DNA of 64,000 nucleotides, from positions 5,642,001 through 5,706,000 of the forward strand of contig NC_070569.1 in assembly GCF_026914185.1 (NCBI RefSeq), in the 5' to 3' direction. How positions within the stretch are numbered: the first letter of the stretch is position 1; each line of letters opens with the position of its first letter. Shown piece by piece: positions 50,214 to 60,615 of this stretch. The notes beneath the pieces are model-generated. The model had not been told where the DNA came from. It was given only the letters and a program-made list of their open reading frames with translations, and made no database searches. This DNA is from Puccinia triticina. Taxonomy: Eukaryota > Basidiomycota > Pucciniomycetes > Pucciniales > Pucciniaceae. The translations under genes and the position numbers were made by a program.

Positions 50214-51179
50214 TATGATTGTCTAATAGTTTGGAAATACGGCAGGCTGAGTTATGACTGGCAATCAAGGAATTTTAGGGAGGGGTGGGACAAGAAGAGG
50301 CACCTAGCATTCAATCCCGCCTTTTAATGGCGATACTCATCTATCCCAAAGTGTTGGAGGGCAAGAAACTTTTGTTTTGGCCTTCCACCCACAAAGGCAA
50401 ATGACTTGTTCCCTTGCCTTCCCTGCATTATCTCATCTCAGGAATAAAGGATTTTTTGTATCAATTTTGAAATGTACAAGTCAATGTGCCTCTTTGTTCT
50501 ACTGTGTTAATTGGTGCAATTTGAAAATTGCTACAAAGTGTTTTCTCCACGGCAGGCATCTTGGTTTGGATTTGTTTGTCTTTATGTGTAAGATATCCTT
50601 TGTCAGGCCTTCCTGTTAACCGTTTTATTTGGATAATACATAACATATTTTTGTGATTAACCTTTGTGATAGTTTCTTGCATACGTACAATGCAGTGTTG
50701 ACTGCCATGTACGCGCGTACATGGTTGTGACCCATTGCACGAAATTCCTTCCAGCACCAAAATATCCATGTGCATGACGGACTGCAAAGTCTATTTCTAC
50801 AATGTGTAATACATAAAAACAACAATACCACCACCCATGCCCCCAAGGTCTTCTCCACCCAATTACCCAAAGGCTAACGTAACAAGAAAACTGTTTCTTG
50901 GAACCTCACAAGAGAATCCTCAATTTGGAAGTTGCATCATAGAAATCTGTCTCATTTTCTGACAAGGACTTCATTCCTCTTGTGTAAAACATGTGTTTTG
51001 GCAAGGAAAACCAGCAAACATTGTATATGGTAACTGACTGCTTGTAATCCAATTATCCTCAAATGAGCAAATGTTTTGCAGATAAGAAAATTCCCCAGCA
51101 TACCAGCCAAGACAAGAAAACTTGTAATTGAGTAACATCTGCATAACAACCAATGGCAACCAGCACAAATTGGATCTTC
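50214..51179. other. Intergenic region between cargo genes G and H
   Basis: Presumed promoter region of gene G (minus strand) and 3' region of gene H. Apart from palindrome site 5 at 50706 I see no feature. Confidence 0.4.
50706..50723. promoter_or_regulatory. Palindrome site 5 (CATGTACGCGCGTACATG)
   Basis: Perfect 18-bp palindrome, 493 bp upstream of the ATG of the minus-strand gene at 49517-50213. Confidence 0.6.
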
Positions 51180-52013
51180 TTAGTAGCGGTTGTGTGAGTC
51201 TAATCTAAAATGCCAATTTGGTCTCTCCCGGAGGTTGTGATTATGCCCTGTATTCCTGGGTAGTTCGTTTATATCAAAGACCTGTTGGAAGATTACTGCA
51301 GTTAGTTTCTGGAGGGCTCAATCAAAATCTCTCATGATTCCAGCTCAGCTAGCCTTAAATTTTACACACACCTGGATAGTTAATAAGCTGGTACAATCCC
51401 CTGGAACAATTGATCCCTTCATCTCGATCTGATCTCCCACCGTGAACCTGGCCAGGTTAAGGTCATTCAGTTGTGGATCACCTACCAGACGCATTGGCGT
51501 GGGCTGATTGGCCATGAAATATGCAAAAGGATCAACATTTGGTTTCCCGCACACATAGCTTAGAGTAGTAGGGAAATGACAAACATTCAATTCGCTGGCA
51601 TCTACAGCAATCAGAAATCCATGATCTGATTCGTTTACGCCAGGCGAAAAATCACTTATGATTGCCACTCTGCCCCCCACATGCATTCTCTCCGTTGCAT
51701 CCGGTTCCCCCAGGTGGATACATAGCAATCCAGAATGCGGAATCCAATTGCCGTTCTCGGATGTAATAGTTGGGAATGGTATATTTTGTGTAAGGATCAG
51801 AGTTCCTGAAAGCAGAATTTGTGTGGTGGATGGCAGAATAACTTTTGGTCTGGGTGTATTACAGAGATTTATATCATAATGTCTCATTTGTTGTGGGTAA
51901 ATTCTAGCCTGGGAGTTACGCGAGAAGATGACACTATTAAAACTAATCATATCACCATGACTGCTTCGTGGGGTATTTGTGTCTAAGAAGCAATTTGCAA
52001 AAAATTTCATCAT
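51180..52013 (-). CDS. Cargo gene H: unknown protein, paralogue of gene G
   Basis: Two exons, 52013-51372 and 51308-51180, phase 0, give 256 residues without nonsense codons. The start MMKFFANCFLDTNT aligns with gene G. The shared central block reads ILLSGTLILTQNIPFPTITS followed by E-N-G-N-W-I-P-H-S-G-L-L. A later segment (FTVGDQIEMKGSIV) corresponds to LKHGDCIRFSGN of gene G. The intron positions differ between the two genes, so the duplication is old or introns moved. Function unknown. Palindrome site 6 lies 369 bp upstream. Confidence 0.68.
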
Positions 52014-52381
52014 TGTGTGTATAATTCGTTGTAGGTGAATATCAGGAAACAAAGGACTGGCAGGCAAGAAACTCCTTTTATGGTTGTGCTGGCATGGTGA
52101 TATACATCAGGGCCTTCCAGTTTTTGGGTAGTACATCAAATTTATCTTGGCAGCAGAAATAGCTGATATTACACCTGAGTCATCTTTGGAGTCATCATTC
52201 TGTTTTACCACTTGAAGATATCCGACTGCCGGAGCTTAATCCTACCATTCTCCGCCCCTATGATTACTGCCTGTTTAATCATCACAAATGATTAGATCAG
52301 AAGATCATTCAGAGTTGGATCTTGTTTGAATCTCCATACAAACTTGACTTCCCTGCCAGTGCATCATTCAATGTCCACCAT

Positions 52382-52399
52382 CATGTACGCACGTACATG
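52382..52399. promoter_or_regulatory. Palindrome site 6 (central mismatch)
   Basis: CATGTACGCACGTACATG: the outer CATGTACG...CGTACATG halves are perfect and the centre is CA instead of CG. It lies 369 bp upstream of the ATG of the minus-strand gene ending at 51180. Confidence 0.58.
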
Positions 52400-53422
52400 A
52401 TGGGGATGCTTCTTGTTCCCTCTATCTCCAGTTATGTATATACCACGCTGAAAATAGTCAAAGTGCTCATGCGGTGTGCTTAAACATTTGTGAAAGTAAC
52501 TGAGATTAAGATTTCTGGTTCAAATTGACCAAACATATGTGCATTTATGTATGAGTTTTTTCACTTTCTTTCCTTTGGACAATTTGAAACATCACAAGCA
52601 TTTCTCACTGCATTTTGTATTTGAGGATGAAATCATATATCACAAACCATTCCAACAACTCCCTCAATACCTTGGCTGGATTTTATACTGCAATTATAAT
52701 CTGATGAACAATAAATCTTTGTGGAGATTAATTGGGCTTTATTTAAGCCATTCAGAGCTGTAATCAATTTAGACAAGGTGTTTTTAGCACTTGTTTCACT
52801 GTAGTTAATCCATGGATAATTCTATGCAAGAATGACTGTGTAACAACGTGAAAATGGAATTATCAAAAATTGGATCAATTCAACATGCCATGAACAACAG
52901 CTGGCATCATTGAAATTTAGTACTTCAGCAAGATAAGGTTATTTAGTTGTACATCGAAGCCACTAAGCATTAGCATTAACTATTATTTCTAGGTGCAAGT
53001 TGAATGGTTTGTTTGTGCTCAACTGCAAGAAACAACATATTCTTTTCAGAAACATTTGTCACTTCCCGCTGGTGCAATAAACAAATGGCCACAAATAATT
53101 CAATTATACTTACAGGAAACTGCTTTGATATGTTCCAGTTCAGTTACAACTGATTTGAATTTGAGTTCTGGGTTATATTTCAAGATGAGTTATGGATGAT
53201 TCCCAAATTAGTTTGAATTCAGTTATGAATTACTTATTGATACTGTCTGGAAGAGTTCAGGGTGAGCTGTGCATCAGTTCTGAATAATTTTCCCCTGTGA
53301 CAAGAAGACTTTTGGGATGAGTTCCAGACCACTTATGGATGATCTTCCTCACTATATACAATACTGCTTAAGCAATATTTACTAAAGGCCTCCAGCACAG
53401 TTATGGAAAAAAATTCACGTAG
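52400..53422. repeat. Right subterminal region of the giant element
   Basis: No gene. The last ~300 bp contain repeated degenerate words such as GATGAGTTCCAG, GATGAGTTATGG and GAGTTCAGG, similar to words in the right subterminal region of the small element (about 61270-61370). Clustered subterminal repeats are typical transposase-binding regions of CMC elements. Confidence 0.5.
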
Positions 53423-53460
53423 GGCACTCCCTGGAGAGTGGGAACATATCTCCCCTGGTG
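53423..53460 (-). repeat. Right terminal inverted repeat of the giant element
   Basis: Reverse complement starts CACCAGGGGAGATATGTTCC and matches the left terminus over ~38 bp with one mismatch. It is followed by CAA, the target duplication. Confidence 0.85.
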
Positions 53461-53629
53461 CAAACCTATTTAAAAACAAAATCGGGGTAATTTGAATTTC
53501 TTGATAATTCTAGTGTTCCACATGGGTAGCAAGCGAGTGTGTGATAGGATGAGGCCAAAAGGGGGATTGTCTGATGAGGGGACACAAAAGCAAAAAAATA
53601 GAAAAAAAAGAAACAAACTGCAACACAAG

Positions 53630-54120
53630 CTAAGCAGAACCCAAAGCAACAGAAATTTTTGATTTGGCAAAACCTTGAGAAATAATGCCCTGAGCAGTTT
53701 GAAAATTGTCATTGGCCTGGAATGCTTGCTGTAGCCACTGATGCGAGCTGACTGATTGCTTGATTTTCCTGGGCGCCAAGCTACCTTGGTCGCGTCCACA
53801 GATGTCGGATGCAGCTGAGAAGCATTGTTCAACACTTGCTGAGGTTCCTGAGCAAGCCAAATAATCCTTGGCCAAAGAAGCTAGGATAGGGAAGTCGTTA
53901 CAGTGGTCCTGAATAGGAATCAATATTCATCTTAATATTAACAATCAATCTCATTGGGTCGTAGACATGTTGTTGCTTACTTTCCACCATTCAAGACATT
54001 GACCGGCTTGTGAAGGAAGATTTTTATACTTTGCACCAAGGTACACCACTAATTTGTCAGTAGTAATAGATTCAGCTTGCTGTGGGAATAAGTCAATATT
54101 GTCAATGGGTCGGCAATGGC
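53630..54120 (-). pseudogene. hAT transposase C-terminal fragment
   Basis: Two exon pieces: about 54115-53995 (LVVYLGAKYKNLPSQAGQCL followed by E-W-W-K) and 53923 down to about 53630. The second carries the hAT dimerisation motif (FPILASLAKDYLACSGTSAS, V-E-Q-C-F-S-A-A, SLAPRKIKQSVSSHQWLQQA). The donor is gtaagc and the acceptor precedes DHCNDFP. The 5' part of the gene is missing: at 54127 the sequence runs into a MITE end. Not part of the giant element, which ends at 53460. Confidence 0.82.
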
Positions 54121-54126
54121 TAGTTG

Positions 54127-54166
54127 CAACAGTGGGCCGCTACGCTAAACTACGCTATTTTAGCCC
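54127..54166 (+). repeat. Truncated MITE end (CAACAGTGGGCCGCTACGC family)
   Basis: About 40 bp related to the left end of the MITE at 22168, inserted next to the hAT fragment. Its remainder is not found on the other side of the following element. Confidence 0.55.
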
Positions 54167-54168
54167 TA

Positions 54169-57100
54169 ACTAGAGGCCAAGGCGGCTTCGCCGCTGCAAA
54201 TCCATGGTTCAGCTGCTCCCCCTGTATTGAATCCCTCCTCCAATACCCTGTGGATCAAGGTAATAGATTTGTATGTGGAGCAAAAGTTAATACCTTAACA
54301 ACAAATTAATTTAATTATCTACAATTGCCAAGCAACATTTGTCTATTTGGGGGGTTCGAAATTGAGACCTGCAAAAATTTAGGGCCCATTTTTTGAGGAT
54401 TTAGGTTACAGTGCACATGAATGATGATTTCATCAGTATGTGCAAAATCATCAAAATGGTACTTTACCAGGATCACATAAACGCATATTATATCCTCTAC
54501 AAACTGTCCACAGCACACCCTGACAATTCAACCCAAAAATGGCAGCAAATCTAAGGTTTCTACCAGCACTCCTATCCTCAGGAAACCTCTGGTTACTCAC
54601 AAACATCTGGGGTTTGGCCCAAATTGCTTCTGAATCACCATATCCATTCAAATGAGTGTGAAAAATATTATAAGTTCCAAGTTGCATTGTTTGTTGCCTT
54701 CTTGTCAAATTTGAATATTCAAGTTGCTCACATTTTTATTTCAATGTATTAATCTTGAAAACAACACCTTCTTAATTCCCCCGAAAAATTGTCTACATAT
54801 TATACTCATGAAGTCAATTCCCAGTTATAATCCAGTTGAAATTAAGTGAACTATGATTTCAAGTCAAAAATTATTTTGGGTCTTTTGTTGTGTAATCTAT
54901 GGCACCAAACTAATTTATGTATGATTTGACAGTTCCTTAGGAGAAGCTCACTTTAACTCCAGTAGACCCTGAGCCACCTTCATGACACTTTGTCCCCGGG
55001 ATTGGCATCCCATGTAACAGCTCAACAAAGTGCAAGGCATCGGCCCAACACACCAACCTGTAACACACCCAATATAACAGGAGTAAATGTCTGGCAAGCT
55101 GGGCAATTGGAACTGGGTGTCCCATCTTACCTGAAAAATCCGACGCCTTGACTTGCGCCAGATCCGACGGCTTCATCATCCCAATTGCGCAAGAGTTGAG
55201 CCTGGAAAACAACAAAGTGAGACTACAAAAAAAAGAAAAAAAGTGTTTGGTGATGATCAACGAACGGAGGCAATTGGTGTGGTCCCAAACAGAGCCTTGA
55301 CGTCTTCCTTGCCCCAATTGAAGGGCAAGTTGGAGAGATATATTTTTGCGCTTATGGGGTTGGCAAGACTGGCAAGCATGCCCTTCAAGCTTTTGTGCTG
55401 TGCCCGTGATATATCTGTCAGTCAAAACCCCCAAAACAAGCCTCTGTTTTTTTTTAGCTGGGTAGAAGGACGTCGACTGAGTTCCATAAACAGAACCCAA
55501 ACCCTAAAAACTGTCAATACAAAATAGATGAGTTATGTACCTATGTACAGGAAGGAACCAGGGCACAGTTTTGGCACAAAGAATCCGCAAGATGCGGGGA
55601 CAAGTTTATGTACCTTTACAGGCAACCAAGGAAGCTCAATATTCCTCTTCAAGCATTACCTTAACGCTGAGGATCCTGAAGTTCTCATTATCAGAATACT
55701 CATCTCCATTGTTGTCGTTGTCATTGTTGGGGGATGAGACTCTGCCTCAGGGACCAGCAAGCAGCTCTTTGGGCGGGCTTTGGTCGGTGGAGTGAGCCGG
55801 ATCGAGGGTGAGCAGCCAGCTTGGGAAGTTGGGCTGATGGTAGTCCAGTGCTGCTGCTGACGATGCGGGGCCCGTGTGCATTGTCATTATTCTCTATCAA
55901 CTCTATCCCTCCTTCCCTGGTGTTCTTGAGGATGATCTGCGTTTCTCTGAGTTCCTCTGGCTTGTATTCCCTGGTGTATAACTTGCAGCAGCTCAAGGTC
56001 CAGCAGCCAAGTGTGCAGATGTCAGTTGGGCTCATTCCTAGCGTGTGGCTTAAAGAAGCCCCTCTCACTCGGAAAGATGCCCGGGTAACCTTGGCGTGTT
56101 AGGGCTACTTGGATGCGTGCAACCACATCTTGCCTAGTGAGGTGTTGTCGTACTTTGCCGTTACTGTAACCAAAAAAGGAGGTCCTGGTTGGGCCCCCTC
56201 CAGCCAGCCTTCTCTTTGGTGTGGCGATTGGGCATAGCACACCCTCCTGTTTTGAGAGGATGATGAGTTGTGGTGCGGGGTCGCTGTTTTTGCTGAGCGC
56301 AGAGTGAGGGTGGCTACCCCGCCCCCCACGATGTTTTGGAGAAAGCAACGTCCGTTGTTAACAGGGCCGTGGCGTGAGACAGCTACTCTTGTTTCTTCGT
56401 GTAAGTCAATTCACCCAGGCGGGCCAGCCCCCAGAATGCCACTAAGGCGAGGTCGGACACGGCGTGGTCAAAAATTGCCGCCGCCAAATTTGACGTTCAT
56501 TATGGCAATGAGTTGCCACAGCATGACCTGCGGCTTTTGAGCTTGTTTGTTCGAGGTGGCATCTATCTGAACTGAGGAATTTAGTATCAGGTCTAGCCGA
56601 GCTTTGTTCGTGTTAGGGAAGGCTGCGCTGTGATGTTTGTGCCGAGCCCGTAGGCCTGATATGTACCTGGGCAAACATTCTGCGCCTGGAGTGCCTGGAT
56701 GCCGACCGCTACCTCGCGTCTGGTTAGATGGAAGCAAGATTTACCTTTTTTTTTCTTCCTGTAGTCAAAGAATTTGAGCTGCCAGTTCTGGTGAAGAGAG
56801 CAAGTCGTGATGGTTGCCCGAGACACATTAAAATCACTTTATATCTTCTTGCCAACGGAGGTATAGATATTGAGGCAGCGGTTCCTAGTTCTGATTGTCA
56901 AATACTAAATAGTCAACAGGAAATCCACAAGTGAACGTAAGATGAGAATTTGTTGGGCGAGTTTTTGGATCAACTGCTGATGGCGACCAAGATATGGGGC
57001 TGGCACAATACTTCAATTGCTCGCCTTTGTTTGTTCAAAAACACCAACAACAAAGTCGATAACATTTCCTCAATATCCTTCAGCTCAGGGAGCGAGTCCG

Positions 57101-58383
57101 CATCGTTCGCTCTCGCCACATCCGCATTAAGAGATGGATGCTTAACACCGCCATCCGGGAAAGCCTTGCCAACAGATAAGCAGTAGTTCACCGAGCAGAT
57201 TGCTGTTGTGGGGAATTAGCTTGGGAGGTTTCTGATCAGTTGATAGAGTGCGTCTGTGCTTTATCTCCTAGCAAAATCATGACAAACAACAGGTTGAGCC
57301 ACTGTATTCTGGAAAAGGAAGGACCTAGTAACTACCTCCGGAACCAGTGGACCATCATAATTATGGACATCCACCTACTCTCCATGCTCCCGGTGGGTAG
57401 GTCAAATTGTTGAGGAGCCGGTGGTTGGAAATCAAGATGTCCGTTGAGACAGATTTATGCATCCTCAGCTGTGACTGTAAAGAATAGGTTTACCTTGAGA
57501 ACCAAAGCGGGCTTGCTGAGAGAGGAAAGATGTGGTGTTTGTTTGATACATACCAGTACTGGTATGCATTGTTTCCATGTCAGTGGTATTTTTCGCCATG
57601 GCGGTGTTGCGGGCGCTGTTGCCGTGGCGTTGGTTGTGAACCCAGGAGTAACTCGAACTCAAAGCCAGAGGCCCATGGGAGCTCGGCTATATAAGACCGC
57701 GAGCTGGCCAGTCAGGTAGTCAGGTTCTCCCCCCAGGCGCGTCCGTTTTTGCTGTAATTCCAGCTGGCGGTGCGTCTCATGCTCCCCCGCTGCTGCATAT
57801 GCATTTGCACAGCCTGGGGGTTTAAAGAGCTGGCCCCCACTTAGCAGATTGCCACCGCGCTGCTGGGGGCCTTCCTTACATACTGTTTGACACATCCGGT
57901 GAGTTGGGCGGCAGTATGTGCCTGGGTGCAGCGGCTTTGGCTGGTGTTGGGCTAGGTTGTGTTTTTTGTGGAGGCTTTCCTCAGATATGGGAAGCCTTTT
58001 TTTGCTTTTTTGTGATTAAAAGATAGGCAAAACCCTTTCTTTGTTATTTTGTGGATAAAAAATAGGGGAAACCCTTGAATTTTTTTTCCACAAAACTCTG
58101 GTTTTAATAGACTTGGATGAAATCCTGTGTTGAGCTGAAATTTATCCCTGGAACTCTCTCCTAGCGCTCTATTGTGTTGACCCTGTACTCAATTTAGGGA
58201 CTTTCTAAGCAGTGCCTGGGGTTTTGTTTGCTACGGGCCATTTTATGGAGGCTGATAAACTTGGGGTTGCCTGCGGGCCTTGCAGCCACAGCAGAGGCCT
58301 TGTAAGAGCTTACTGAATATTAAATTTGTTGTGTGGCCCCTGTCAGTATGCCCTGCAGCGGCGCAGCCGCCTTGGCCTCTAGT
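54169..58383. mobile_element. TA-flanked element with ~29-bp inverted ends and decayed coding sequence
   Basis: ACTAGAGGCCAAGGCGGCT begins at 54169 and its reverse complement ends at 58383; the match covers about 29 bp with one mismatch (CTTCGCC/CTGCGCC). TA lies outside both ends (54167-54168, 58384-58385). The left and right ends are not similar further in. No complete transposase was recognised, so two separate MITE ends are also possible. Confidence 0.5.
54937..57895 (-). pseudogene. Decayed minus-strand coding remnants
   Basis: Several minus-strand frames look like exons of an old gene: 57895-57659 (AYAAAGEHETHRQLELQQKR), 57191-56970 (NADVARANDADSLPELKDIE), 56737-56468 (RLDLILNSSVQIDATSNKQA) and 55500-54937. 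Two pieces, at about 56690-56740 and 56080-56150, have similar sequence (LTRREVAVGIQALQAQNV and LTRQDVVARIQVALTRQGY), so an exon may be duplicated. I could not join these into one reading frame and recognise no family. Confidence 0.3.
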
Positions 58384-59079
58384 TATTTATAAATTTCCAA
58401 CTCCCAAACAATATTTATAAATTCAACTTGCAACTCCCGAAATGTGCCCAAGTCAATTTCTGGTCTGCGCAACCTGGGTGCCACATCAAGAAGCAGTTTT
58501 CCCAACGTATGCGCCGTTTGAGAGTCAGAAGTTGAAAACATGGGCATCAATTAGTTAAGACACCAGGGGAGATATGTTCCCACTCTCCAGAGAGTGCCAG
58601 AGCCAAATTTTATGTGAGTTTTGTTTGGATGTCAGTCAGATGTGCATTAGGAAATGATTCTGAATGTGTGTCAGAAACAAATCAAAAGCTTTTGGTAATA
58701 GTGTTGAAATTGATTCAGGAGTCGATGCACTGTTTATAAAAACTTCTCATGATTTAAGGGTAGCTCTATTCCAAACTTTCAATGAAATCAGATTTTGTTA
58801 AATGCAAACTCAACAATAAATCATGTTGAATTTATGTTTAAGTGTAGCAAAACAGGCTAATAATTTCCAGTTTCAATTTTTCTGTACAAAATATATTTCG
58901 CCAATTTCCCAATATTTTCCCTCAGGCTCAAACATACTAGCAAAAAAACATTAGAAACAAGCTTTATTTCCTCTGCAGATCTTTTGATATGAAATGCAGA
59001 AAAGTGTGCATCCCAATATGATCAAGTAGAATATATCAATGCAGGCTTGAGCCAATTGATTGATAGGTAGCCGCCAAGG

Positions 59080-59245
59080 GGTGTTAGGTACTAGAGCTGG
59101 CCACTTTGCACCCGTGTACCCGGGGCCGCGCAGGTGCAGGTACCCGCCACCTCTTTTGGCTGAAGTTCTGAATCCCAACATCCGCACTGGCACCCGCACC
59201 CACACCTGCACCCGTTTGCGGGTACCTGGCGGCCTAGCAAGGTAA
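59080..59245. repeat. GC-rich CACCCG/GGGTAC repeat
   Basis: Words such as GCACCCG, GGTACCCG and GCGGGTACC recur in both orientations. A related segment is at about 12390-12435 and similar words return at 59,700-59,960. These are probably ends of a nested small element around the first minisatellite. Confidence 0.4.
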
Positions 59246-59309
59246 CTGCACAGATACCCGTGTCTTGTCCTTCAAGTCAACAACCAGAAATAATTTTCTC
59301 CGGTTGGTG

Positions 59310-59725
59310 CTACTTTATAATCTCTTTGACCAGAAGGGTTTCTTCTGGTCAGAGAGTAAATAACAGCCTCTTTGACCAGAAGGTATTCCTTCTGGTCGGG
59401 AAGGATAAATGTCCTTGACAACCTGGAGGGCTTCCTTCTTGTGGCCAAGGTTTTTTAACCTCTTCAAAAAAGAGGGTATCCTTCTGGTTGCTAAGGTTTT
59501 ACAGCCCGGAGGACCAGAATGAATCTCTTCTGGTCGCAGAGGTGATATAACCGCGGCAAACAGAAGGAATCCCCTCTGGTCGCAGAGGGGATACAAACTC
59601 GACGACCAGATGAAACCCTTCAGTTTGCAGAGTCTATACATCCTCTGGAACCAAAAGGGTTCCCTTCTGGTTGCCAAGGTTGGCTGGAGTTGCACAAACT
59701 TGACAACCAGAAGGAATCCGGGGGC
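59310..59725. repeat. Palindromic minisatellite, core AGAAGGnATTCCTTCT
   Basis: About eight units of roughly 50 bp. Each has a dyad like GACCAGAAGGNATTCCTTCTGGTC and a variable spacer (for example AGAGGTGATATAACC). Same architecture as the array at 9.8-11.1 kb but different sequence. Confidence 0.8.
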
Positions 59726-59822
59726 AGGTGTGGGCATGTGTGGGTTCAAACTTTGAATACCTGGTATCCGTTGGATTTTACCCAGAATCCCAGAACCCAA
59801 ACCTGCACCTGCTTGTCACCCA

Positions 59823-59840
59823 GATGTACGCGCGTACATG
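59823..59840. promoter_or_regulatory. Palindrome site 7
   Basis: GATGTACGCGCGTACATG (17 of 18), the only copy in the small CMC element and not next to a gene. Confidence 0.5.
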
Positions 59841-60044
59841 GTAGTATCAGCGTAGAGTTGGCAAATGGATACCTGCTGGAGCTGGGCAAAAAAAAGTTAC
59901 AAACCTGTCACGGGTACCCACTATCTGCTGGCAGGTAACCCTGCTGGCCGGCAGGTACATGCCAGCGTATTGGCAATGATTGAACTGGTAGTTTCAATCA
60001 TTAAGTGGTTCCTTCTTTTCCGGTGTGAATTCATCCTGGTCCCA

Positions 60045-60615
60045 GAGATGGTACAGTATCAATGGCCAAGAAGATTGATTCCTCCCGGTGGTCAAGACTT
60101 TATTGTATCAATGACTGAGAGGAATCCTCTCATTCACCAAGAATGCACAGTCTAAACAGCTGAGACAAATCCTCTCAGCCATCAAAACCTCACCTTCTCA
60201 ACGGCTAGAGGTATTTCTTCTGTTCATCAAGACGGCATAGCCCCAATAGCTGAGAGGAATACTCTCAGTCATTGAGACTATACAGCAACAGCTGGGAGGA
60301 TTCCTTCCAGAGACCAAGATGCACAGTCTTGACAAGCGGGGGTATTCATCTTGGCCTTCAAGACTGCACAGTCTTAATGGCTGAGAGGATTCCTCTCAGT
60401 CATGCAGACAATACAGGCTTGACCTCTGGGAGGAATCCTCTTTGCTATCAAGAATGTACCTTCTTGAGGGCCGGGAGTATTCCTTCTGGAAATTAAGGCT
60501 GAAAATTCTTGAGGACCAGAGGGACTCCTCTCTGTCATTGATACTGCACATTCTTGAGGATAGAAAATATTCCCAAGTCATCCAGAAAATTAAGTCTTGA
60601 CACTTGGTAGGAATA
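60045..60615. repeat. Palindromic minisatellite, core GAGAGGnATTCCTCTC
   Basis: About ten degenerate units of 50-60 bp with a dyad like GGCTGAGAGGATTCCTCTCAG and a spacer containing AGACTNTACAGTCTTGA. More diverged than the other two arrays. Confidence 0.75.

Larger units (their letters stand above)
12658..53460. mobile_element. Giant CACTA/CMC-like DNA transposon with cargo genes
   Basis: The left terminus (12658-12695) begins CACCAGGGGAGATATGTTCC. The reverse complement of the right terminus (53423-53460) matches over about 38 bp with one mismatch seen. The bases outside are CAA on both sides (12655-12657 and 53461-53463), a 3-bp target duplication as made by CACTA/CMC elements. Left-subterminal sequence is shared with the left end of the small element at 58,561 and right-subterminal sequence with its right end, so the two ends have the correct polarity for a single element. 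Inside are, in order: SNF2-like ATPase, unknown gene (minus), Tnp2/Plavaka-type transposase, unknown gene, nested retroelements, unknown gene, and two paralogous unknown genes (minus). Subtracting the Copia nest (20,351 bp plus 5-bp duplication) and the MITE leaves roughly 20 kb. Alternative: two unrelated half-elements with a chance CAA match. Confidence 0.78.

Noticed and set aside
12658..53460. Starship-type giant transposon
   Set aside because: No tyrosine recombinase (DUF3435-like) gene at an end; the ends, duplication length and transposase are of CACTA/CMC type.
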